27,993 bases of DNA. Origin: DTYU01 sp040757355 (GTDB lineage Bacteria; Bacillota; Desulfotomaculia; Desulfotomaculales; Ammonificaceae). The notes under the pieces were generated by a model. That model did no database searches. It was not told where the DNA came from and saw only the letters and a list, made by a program, of their open reading frames with translations. The translations under genes and the position numbers were made by a program. Numbering within the stretch: the first letter of the stretch is position 1; each line of letters opens with the position of its first letter. This document shows positions 8,655 to 14,793 of this stretch, in pieces. The stretch is from the NCBI GenBank assembly GCA_040757355.1, contig JBFLWY010000032.1, positions 1-27,993 of the forward strand, written 5' to 3'.

Positions 8655-8687
8655 AAAAACAAGGTTTTGTTCGGAGGGGGAGATCTT

Positions 8688-9662
8688 TTGAGGATTCTTA
8701 GCGGCATGCGTCCAACGGGGCGCCTGCATCTCGGGCACTTGAGCGTGCTGGAAAACTGGATGCGGTTGCAGGAGGAGAACGAATGCTTCTTTTTTATTGC
8801 AGACTGGCACGCCCTTACCACGGAGTATGAGAACCCGCGGGAGATTAAGGGTTTCACTTACGAAATGGTCGCCGACTGGCTCGCCGTGGGTATTGACCCG
8901 CAAAAGAGCGTTGTTTTTGTCCAGTCCCAGGTCCCGCAGCATGCCGAACTGCACCTGATCTTTTCGATGTTTACGCCGCTTTCCTGGCTCGAACGGGTGC
9001 CGACTTATAAAGACCAGGTGCGAAAACTGGCAGAATTGGGGAAGGATATTACCACGTACGGTTTTTTGGGCTACCCGCTTCTACAAGCTTCAGACATTTT
9101 AATATACCTGGCGGACGGCGTGCCCGTGGGCGAAGACCAGCTTCCGCACGTGGAGCTTTGCAGGGAGGTGGCCCGGCGGTTCAACTTTCTCTATGCGCCT
9201 GTCTTCCCGGAGCCGCAGGGGATCCTGGCCGAGGTCAAGTGGGTTCCGGGTGTAGACGGGCAGAAGATGAGCAAAAGCTACCATAACGAGATACCCTTAA
9301 CGGCCTCGGTGGACGAGATCCGGCGATTGACCAACATGATGATCACCGATCCGGCCCGGATACGCAAGAACGACCCAGGGCATCCGGAGGTGTGCACGGT
9401 TTTCAAGTATTACGAGATATACAGCCCGGAAGACGTTCCGGGGGTTGAAGCCGAGTGCCGGGCGGGGAGAATCGGTTGTGTGGCTTGTAAGAAACGGCTG
9501 GCGGATGTGCTTGATAATGTCATCTCGCCCGTACGCGAGCGGCGGGCCGCACTCGTGGACCGGAAGGGATACATTGAAGAGGTGCTGGAAACAGGCAGCA
9601 GTAAAGCGCAGCGGGTGGCGGCCGCTACGCTGGAAAAGGTGCGGGCGGCGCTGAATCTTTAG
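8688..9662 (+). CDS. trpS: Tryptophan-tRNA ligase
   Basis: Class I aminoacyl-tRNA synthetase that charges tRNA-Trp, 324 residues, the usual compact bacterial size. The HIGH-type motif is H-L-G-H-L near residue 14, after G-M-R-P-T-G, and the K-M-S-K-S loop is present in G-Q-K-M-S-K-S-Y-H-N. TTG 8688 is chosen as start because GGAGGGGG (8673-8680) lies 7 bases upstream and the product then begins R-I-L-S-G-M-R-P-T-G as in the family. An earlier in-frame TTG at 8667 lies before this ribosome binding site. It follows the M50 gene by 33 bases in the same operon. No T-box leader is apparent upstream. Confidence 0.95.
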   Translation: MRILSGMRPTGRLHLGHLSVLENWMRLQEENECFFFIADWHALTTEYENPREIKGFTYEMVADWLAVGIDPQKSVVFVQSQVPQHAELHLIFSMFTPLSWLERVPTYKDQVRKLAELGKDITTYGFLGYPLLQASDILIYLADGVPVGEDQLPHVELCREVARRFNFLYAPVFPEPQGILAEVKWVPGVDGQKMSKSYHNEIPLTASVDEIRRLTNMMITDPARIRKNDPGHPEVCTVFKYYEIYSPEDVPGVEAECRAGRIGCVACKKRLADVLDNVISPVRERRAALVDRKGYIEEVLETGSSKAQRVAAATLEKVRAALNL

Positions 9663-9676
9663 GGTATTGGGGCTGG

Positions 9677-10327
9677 GTGTTGCATAGTCTATTCACGAAG
9701 TTGGTGCGGTACTCTTTGTGGTTCTTGATTATCTTCACAACGGCGGCCCTGGCGGCAGTTCTGATTGCTTTCAGCCGGTTAACCTTGAGGCTCGAGTACA
9801 AGCGGCAGGGGAGCGACGACCGCTTATTTATCGAGGCCGTCGCTTTTTGGGGGCTGTTGCGGTACGGGTTAACCGTACCGGTTATCGGGGTGAACCTGGC
9901 TGTTGAAGACGTCCCCGGTGTGAAGATAAAAGTGGCCGAGGGAGAAAAGCCGGACGATGAAGAATACGTAGCCAGTTTTTCAGTGATTTACTGTTTGCTG
10001 CGGCGCTTAGGTGCTTTTTATACACGCTACCGGCAGGCGGTTCTTTATCTGTGGCGCCGGTTACGGGTAACATGTTTTGAGTGGCACACCATGCTGGGTA
10101 CCGGTGAACCGGCAACCACAGGGGCGGCGTGCGGGTTACTTTGGGGACTCAAGGGTTTTATGATGGGGCGTCTTAACCCTCAGTTCCAAGATCCTGGCAG
10201 CATCAGTCTGGTTCCGGACTTTAAGTCGCCGGGATTCAGCACCTTAATAAAGCTGGCGGGTTCTATCCAGTTAAGGCACCTGCTTACGTCGGGGTACTAT
10301 TTTCTTCGTTGCTTAAAAAGGACATGA
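9677..10327 (+). CDS. DUF2953 domain-containing protein
   Basis: A 216-residue protein with one N-terminal membrane helix (about residues 14-34) and a soluble remainder. The pattern of a short anchored N-terminus, L-R-L-E-Y-K-R near residue 40, then W-G-L-L-R-Y, and a C-terminal half with W-H-T-M-L-G-T-G-E-P-A-T-T-G fits DUF2953, the family of Bacillus YtfI. Its function is unknown. In many spore formers it lies directly before ytfJ. Here ytfJ is 7.3 kb further on, behind the chemotaxis block. The start is GTG 9677 or TTG 9680, with only a weak ribosome binding site. It follows trpS by 14 bases, so it is probably in the same transcript. Confidence 0.75.
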   Translation: MLHSLFTKLVRYSLWFLIIFTTAALAAVLIAFSRLTLRLEYKRQGSDDRLFIEAVAFWGLLRYGLTVPVIGVNLAVEDVPGVKIKVAEGEKPDDEEYVASFSVIYCLLRRLGAFYTRYRQAVLYLWRRLRVTCFEWHTMLGTGEPATTGAACGLLWGLKGFMMGRLNPQFQDPGSISLVPDFKSPGFSTLIKLAGSIQLRHLLTSGYYFLRCLKRT

Positions 10328-10358
10328 AGTACTATTTTCAAGCGAAAGCGGTGGAAGG

Positions 10359-10697
10359 TTGAAGATCGATGGTTATCGCTTCGGTGAAATAGTCGTTGGC
10401 GGAAAGAAATACACCGATGACTTGATAATTCTCCCGGAACGTGTTTTGTCATGGTGGCGGAAAAGAGGCCACGTCGTTGAGGCAGCGGACCTCAAAGAGG
10501 CTGTCGAAGCCAAACCCGAAATCCTGATTATAGGGACCGGTGCATACGGTGCGGTGCGCGTACCGCCCGAGGTCAGCGAACTCCTGTCTTTAAAAGGTAT
10601 TACACTCATTGCTTTACCTTCCCCGCAGGCCTGCGAAAAGTACAACGAACTTTGCCCACAGCACCGACTGGCCGCCGCAATACACCTCACCTGTTAA
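10359..10697 (+). CDS. Mth938-like domain protein (DUF498 family)
   Basis: A small soluble protein of 112 residues that matches the Mth938/DUF498 fold family throughout: Y-R-F-G-E-I-V-V-G-G near the start, Y-T-D-D-L-I-I, W-W-R-K-x-G-H near residue 33, I-L-I-I-G-T-G-A-Y-G, and the closing A-A-A-I-H-L-T-C. The biochemical role in bacteria is not established; the mitochondrial relative NDUFAF3 helps assemble complex I. The start is TTG 10359, with GTGGAAGG directly upstream at poor spacing; no better in-frame start is seen. It ends the forward operon that starts at 2737. No clear terminator follows. Confidence 0.82.
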   Translation: MKIDGYRFGEIVVGGKKYTDDLIILPERVLSWWRKRGHVVEAADLKEAVEAKPEILIIGTGAYGAVRVPPEVSELLSLKGITLIALPSPQACEKYNELCPQHRLAAAIHLTC

Positions 10698-11101
10698 ACT
10701 TTGTGGAAGTCTCAAGATTACTTTCTCGTTCTGGCTTACCTCAGATACACGTCTTTTGCCGTAGCGCACCTCCATAAAATTAACATTATGCAGCTACCAT
10801 ATTTCACATTTATCCGTATGGCTGCCTTTTTTTGCTACCGTAATGATAAATACTCCGTCTCAACTCACCGTAATCCCCGGGTATCAAGCCGGTTTTTCCG
10901 CTGCAGTGCTCAGGTCCTCCCAAGACTAGGAGAAGCTCTCATTATTTTGAGAATATTCTCACTATTTATTTAAAATTTGGCTTTGGGTTGTTAAGTTTAA
11001 GAAGGGTCTACCGAAAGAAAAATTAACCAAATCAAAATTGTCCAGTTATAAGCGCACTGAAGTCAAAAGTCGGGCAGAAATCTGGACGCGGATTTTTTTG
11101 T
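10698..11101. other. AT-rich intergenic region with palindrome, before cheW
   Basis: About 400 bases, clearly richer in A+T than the flanking genes. A 91-codon frame (10701-10973) is open but starts at TTG without a ribosome binding site and reads like chance. A perfect 14-base palindrome, TGAGAATATTCTCA, lies at 10948-10961, with an imperfect GAGAAGCTCTC about 20 bases before it. This could be an operator. I found no convincing promoter, RNA gene or riboswitch. Confidence 0.4.
10948..10961. promoter_or_regulatory. Perfect 14-bp palindrome, candidate operator
   Basis: TGAGAATATTCTCA is a perfect palindrome in an AT-rich intergenic stretch 140 bases upstream of cheW. It has the look of a repressor site, and resembles Fur-like half-sites but without the central spacer base. 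The protein that would bind it is unknown. Confidence 0.3.
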
Positions 11102-11530
11102 TTGATTCTAGATAAAGAGGAGTGCGGGATCGAAATCCGTCATGTAACTGAGATTGTCGGTATTCAGAACATTACCGAAGTACCGGACATGCCTCCGCGC
11201 GTGAAGGGCGTGATCAACCTGCGGGGGAGGGTCATCCCGGTTATGGACGTCAGGCTGCGCTCCGGAATCGAAGACCGTACTTACGACGACCGAACCTGCA
11301 TTGTTACAGTCAGTATCGACGAGCATACGGTTGGTTTAATTATTAATCGAGTCTCGGAAGTGCTGGACCTACCCAAGGATGACATTGAGCCGCCGCCGCG
11401 GGTGAGCAAAGGGAAGAGCAGCCGGTTTATCCAGGCAATGGGAAAGGCCGGCGAAGAGGTCAAAATTCTCCTTAATGCGGACAGGGTTTTGTACGAAGAA
11501 TGGGAGTCAGACTGGAGGGAGGCGGTGTAA
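11102..11530 (+). CDS. cheW: Chemotaxis coupling protein CheW, apparently 5'-truncated
   Basis: CheW links chemoreceptors to the kinase CheA. The 142-residue frame shows the family core: G-I-E-I-R-H-V-T-E-I-V, P-D-M-P-P-R-V-K-G-V-I-N-L-R-G-R-V-I-P-V-M-D (the most conserved CheW stretch), V-G-L-I-I-N-R-V-S-E-V, and the final L-N-A-D-R-V-L. The usual N-terminal strand (about 10 residues ending in V-x-F-x-L) is missing or only partly supplied by upstream codons F-F-C. The only start is TTG 11102, with no ribosome binding site before it and a run of seven T just upstream at 11093-11099. The gene may be truncated, frameshifted at the T run, or started unusually. It precedes two chemoreceptor genes. 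Confidence 0.8.
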   Translation: MILDKEECGIEIRHVTEIVGIQNITEVPDMPPRVKGVINLRGRVIPVMDVRLRSGIEDRTYDDRTCIVTVSIDEHTVGLIINRVSEVLDLPKDDIEPPPRVSKGKSSRFIQAMGKAGEEVKILLNADRVLYEEWESDWREAV

Positions 11531-11611
11531 AGGACGTAGCGCCCTCACTCCTTGCGGCGATGGCGCCCACAGCCGGCGGGGTAGACTGGAGGAAAGCGGT
11601 ATAAAGGCCGC
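11511..11611 (+). repeat. Imperfect direct repeat of the cheW 3' end
   Basis: About 27 bases at the cheW end (11511 on, GACTGGAGGGAGGCGGTG then TAAAGGACG) recur at about 11584 (GACTGGAGGAAAGCGGTA then TAAAGGCCG). Both copies end an open frame: D-W-R-E-A-V-stop and D-W-R-K-A-V-stop. The second copy follows in-frame residues A-A-M-A-P-T-A-G-G-V. This could be what is left of a second, deleted cheW gene. Confidence 0.55.
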
Positions 11612-11675
11612 AACCGGCACAGTGTCTAGGATCCGTTCCACAATTAAACAGTAAGATTGGGGGGGAAAAGTGCAG

Positions 11676-14612
11676 ATGTTAAGTAAAATGAAACTGGCGG
11701 GCAAAATAACGCTTGCGCTCGGCCTAGTATTGATCGTCGCGCTGGTGATAGGGGGCGTAGGTTACTGGAAGATCAGTGAGGTCGGCAGTGAAGCGAAAGA
11801 CCTTGGCGAGGAGCATCTGCCGGGCGCGAGGGCGTTGCTCCACATCCACCTGGCACAAATGGAGATTAGTGAACACGAGCGGACAATGCTTATCAGCGGA
11901 TTGGACGAAGCGACGAAGCAAAACTGTGCTAAGGAAATTGAGGAATTTTGGAACGGCGTGGAAACGGACTGGAACACTTACGCCGGTGTGGAAAAGAGTC
12001 CCAAGGAAGAGAAACTGTGGCGTGAGTTCCAGGCCGCCTGGGACGATTGGAAGGGTAAACAGGCGAAGACCATGGAGTTGGTAAACACTGGCAGAATGAA
12101 CGAGGCGATTGCCTACGCAATGGGTGAAGAGGCCGAGTCCTTTGAACGGTGCAAAACAGTAGTGGATCAGTTAATGGAGGAGAATGCCGCGTTTGCCAAA
12201 TTGACGCATGAACAAGCCGACAGGACGGTCGGATCTTCAAAGACGATAATGGTGGTGGCAATGATTGTCGGCGTTCTGTTGTCGGTTGTGCTTGGTCTCT
12301 TCTTCGGCAAGCACATCGGCGGCATTGTCGGCAGCCTGTTGGCCGAAACAAAGCGGTTGGCTGAGTCGGCTGTGGCAGGTAAGCTGGATGCCCGCGGCGA
12401 CCTCGAAAAGGTCAATTTCGAGTTCAGAGGCATTATCCAGGGAACGAACAACATCTTGCACACGCTGGCCGGTCACCTGAACGCCCTTCCGGTTCCCGTA
12501 ATGATGCTTGACAAGGAATTCAACATCCAGTACATGAACCAGACCGGTCTTGACTTGCTTGGACTGCCGGCCCATCAGGTGATCGGTACCAAATGTTACA
12601 ACCACTTTAAGACGTCCGACTGCAATACAGCCAACTGCGCTTGCGCCCAGGCCATGCAGCTTGGACAAAGGGCTTCCCGTGAAACCGATGCGCACCCGCG
12701 CGGGATGGACCTGGACATTTCCTACACGGGTATACCCGTCAAGGATGAAAGCGGTAACACTGTAGGAGTCATGGAATTCGTCGTGGACCAGACCGCGATC
12801 AAGAAAGCCGCGCGGGTGATGGAGAAGCAGGCCGCTTACCAGGAGAACGAAGTGCAGAAGCTGGTGGTCAACCTTGGCAAACTGGCTGCAGGAGACCTGA
12901 AGGTCGATACCAGTGTCGCAATGACTGACGAAGACACCAGGGCGATCGGGGAGAGTTTTGCCAAGATAAACACCAGTCTTGAAGAAACCGTTAAGACTAT
13001 CGACCTGATGGTTGCAGACATAAATGAACTGGCTGAAGCTGCCGTAAAGGGGAAATTGGACCATCGGGCGGACGCTTCAAAGCACGGCGGCAAATTTGGG
13101 ATTATCGTCAGCGGCATTAACAGCACTTTAGGTACACTTGTGGGTCACATCAACGCCCTTCCGGTTCCCGTAATGATGCTTGACAAGGAATTCAACATCC
13201 AGTACATGAACCAGACCGGTCTTGACTTGCTTGGACTGCCGGCCCATCAGGTGATCGGTACCAAATGTTACAACCACTTTAAGACGTCCGACTGCAATAC
13301 AGCCAACTGCGCCTGCGCCCAGGCCATGCAGCTTGGACAAAGGGCTTCCCGTGAAACCGATGCGCACCCGCGCGGGATGGATCTCGATATATCCTATACC
13401 GGTATTCCAATTAAGGGTGCAGACGGGACTGTTTTAGGTGCAATGGAGTTTATAGTGGACCAGACCGCGATCAAGAAAGCCGCGCGGGTGATGGAGAAGC
13501 AGGCCGCTTACCAGGAGAACGAAGTACAGAAGCTGGCAGCCAGCCTCAACAAATTATCCAACGGGGACTTGAATATTGAGATCTCTGTTGCGGCTGCCGA
13601 CGAAGATACTAAAGCCATCAGAGAGAACTTTTTAAGAATTAACAGCAGTTTAAATAAAGCAGTGGACGCCATTAATGATACTTTGTCCCAGGTGGCGATT
13701 GCGGTAGACCAGGTTGCCGGCGGGTCGCAGCAGATCGCCAGCTCCAGCCAGGCGCTGTCGCAGGGCGCGTCCGAATCAGCGAGTTCGCTTGAGGAGACCA
13801 CTTCCTCCATGCAGGAAATAACCGCCCAGACCAAGCAGAACGCGGAGAACGCCGCCCAGGCCAACCAGCTTGCCACCCAGACGCGGGCCAGCGCCGAGAA
13901 GGGCAACGAACAGATGAGCGAGATGGTCAACGCCATGAACGAGATTAACGAATCCGCTGCTAACATCTCCAAGATCATCAAGGCGATAGACGAGATCGCT
14001 TTCCAGACCAACCTGCTGGCCTTGAACGCGGCGGTTGAGGCGGCGCGGGCGGGCAAGCACGGCAAGGGGTTTGCGGTAGTGGCGGAGGAAGTGCGGAACC
14101 TTGCCGAGCGCAGCGCCAGGGCGGCGAAGGAAACCGCGGAGATGATCGAGGGTTCGATCAAGAAGACCGAGGTCGGCACCAGGATAGCGGAGGAGACCTC
14201 CAAGGCTTTGGAGGAGATTGTGTCCAGCGTTACAAAGGTGACCGACCTCATTGGCGAGATTGCCTCTGCCTCGAAGGAGCAGGCGCTGGGTATAGCGCAG
14301 ATCAACCAGGGGCTCAGCCAGGTGGACCAAGTCACCCAGCAGAACACCGCGAGCGCCCAGGAACTGGCGGCGACGGCGGAAGAGCTGTCCAGCCAAGCGG
14401 TGCAGCTCCAGGAGATGCTGGCAAAGTTCAAACTCAAGAGAACCCAGGCGCAGGCGCTCACCGCGGCAGGGTCGGAAAAGGCTGCGGGCCGCACCCGGGA
14501 CCGGTTCGCGCATGCGCATAGGGCTGGTCTATCTGAAGCGGCCGCAACCTCGTCTGCCAAGAAATCTATCGAAAAAATCGAACTCGATGACCCGGAATTC
14601 GGCGGATTTTAA
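11676..14612 (+). CDS. Methyl-accepting chemotaxis protein with two tandem Cys-PAS domains
   Basis: A 978-residue chemoreceptor. Order: membrane helix about 11-29; extracytoplasmic four-helix-bundle-like sensor about 35-185; second helix about 190-211; HAMP; PAS1 about 263-370; HAMP-like linker; PAS2 about 487-594; second linker; methylation helices and the signalling hairpin (E-I-A-F-Q-T-N-L-L-A-L-N-A-A-V-E-A-A-R-A-G). Each PAS carries C-x8-C-x4-C-x-C (C307, 316, 321, 323 and C531, 540, 545, 547). That suggests a metal, Fe-S or redox cofactor, but none is proven. PAS1 and PAS2 are part of a 672-base tandem duplication. The C-terminus ends D-D-P-E-F-G-G-F after a flexible linker. ATG 11676 is preferred over GTG 11670 because the G-run ribosome binding site (11659-11666) is better spaced. 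Confidence 0.93.
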   Translation: MLSKMKLAGKITLALGLVLIVALVIGGVGYWKISEVGSEAKDLGEEHLPGARALLHIHLAQMEISEHERTMLISGLDEATKQNCAKEIEEFWNGVETDWNTYAGVEKSPKEEKLWREFQAAWDDWKGKQAKTMELVNTGRMNEAIAYAMGEEAESFERCKTVVDQLMEENAAFAKLTHEQADRTVGSSKTIMVVAMIVGVLLSVVLGLFFGKHIGGIVGSLLAETKRLAESAVAGKLDARGDLEKVNFEFRGIIQGTNNILHTLAGHLNALPVPVMMLDKEFNIQYMNQTGLDLLGLPAHQVIGTKCYNHFKTSDCNTANCACAQAMQLGQRASRETDAHPRGMDLDISYTGIPVKDESGNTVGVMEFVVDQTAIKKAARVMEKQAAYQENEVQKLVVNLGKLAAGDLKVDTSVAMTDEDTRAIGESFAKINTSLEETVKTIDLMVADINELAEAAVKGKLDHRADASKHGGKFGIIVSGINSTLGTLVGHINALPVPVMMLDKEFNIQYMNQTGLDLLGLPAHQVIGTKCYNHFKTSDCNTANCACAQAMQLGQRASRETDAHPRGMDLDISYTGIPIKGADGTVLGAMEFIVDQTAIKKAARVMEKQAAYQENEVQKLAASLNKLSNGDLNIEISVAAADEDTKAIRENFLRINSSLNKAVDAINDTLSQVAIAVDQVAGGSQQIASSSQALSQGASESASSLEETTSSMQEITAQTKQNAENAAQANQLATQTRASAEKGNEQMSEMVNAMNEINESAANISKIIKAIDEIAFQTNLLALNAAVEAARAGKHGKGFAVVAEEVRNLAERSARAAKETAEMIEGSIKKTEVGTRIAEETSKALEEIVSSVTKVTDLIGEIASASKEQALGIAQINQGLSQVDQVTQQNTASAQELAATAEELSSQAVQLQEMLAKFKLKRTQAQALTAAGSEKAAGRTRDRFAHAHRAGLSEAAATSSAKKSIEKIELDDPEFGGF
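12480..12709 (+). repeat. Direct repeat copy 1 (PAS1) of a 672-bp internal duplication
   Basis: These 230 bases match 13152-13381 with one difference seen by eye (T or C in the A-C-A-C codons). The offset is 672 bases, 224 codons, so the frame is kept. A second near-identical patch with the same offset starts at 12783 (matching 13455) and covers about 80 bases of the post-PAS helix. The sequence between and after these patches has diverged. Confidence 0.9.
13152..13381 (+). repeat. Direct repeat copy 2 (PAS2) of a 672-bp internal duplication
   Basis: Second copy of the 230-base PAS repeat, 672 bases after the first. The linkers between the copies differ at many positions while the PAS cores are almost identical in DNA. 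This points to recent duplication with selection, or to gene conversion keeping the PAS cores alike. Confidence 0.9.
13689..14445 (+). repeat. Chemoreceptor signalling domain, long repeat shared with 16411-17167
   Basis: This block aligns with 16411-17167 at a constant offset of 2722 bases. Long runs are identical in DNA (for example from 13961 through the hairpin tip to about 14130), with scattered synonymous changes elsewhere. The similarity resumes in the C-terminal tail (14482 on against 17204 on). It is a homologous pair between the two receptor genes. Confidence 0.9.
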
Positions 14613-14628
14613 TTGAATGGGGCCGCTT

Positions 14629-14788
14629 TATTCAGGGGATGGGCAAGGTCGGCGATAGGGTGAGTATCTTTGTGCGCGGAGAAAGTGTTTTACGGTGAAG
14701 GGGGCTGATAGATGATATCGCGCGTAGGATGGGAGGCAGTAAACAACCCGCTGCTAAAGGGTTCGTAAGACTTTGTATTCAGGGGATG
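14629..14788 (+). repeat. 13-bp direct repeat flanking the gap between the receptors
   Basis: TATTCAGGGGATG occurs at 14629-14641 and again at 14776-14788. The second copy holds the ribosome binding site of the second receptor. The first may be a leftover of that leader, from the duplication that produced the gene pair. Confidence 0.5.
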
Positions 14789-14793
14789 AAAGG

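Noticed and set aside
8655..8687. T-box leader for trpS
   Set aside because: Only 33 bases separate the genes; there is no room for a T-box and no specifier or antiterminator sequence.
7505..8857. 450-codon minus-strand frame opposite the DHH-CBS fusion, M50 and trpS genes
   Set aside because: Three well-supported plus-strand genes occupy this DNA; the reverse frame has low-complexity, non-protein-like composition.
10701..10973. 91-codon plus-strand frame after the Mth938-like gene
   Set aside because: TTG start without ribosome binding site, erratic composition, AT-rich intergenic DNA.
13508..14560. Long minus-strand open frames opposite the receptor signalling domains (also 16291-17241 and 16350-17333)
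   Set aside because: They mirror the alanine/glutamine/glutamate-rich plus-strand receptors, lack ribosome binding sites and occur in both copies because the DNA is duplicated.
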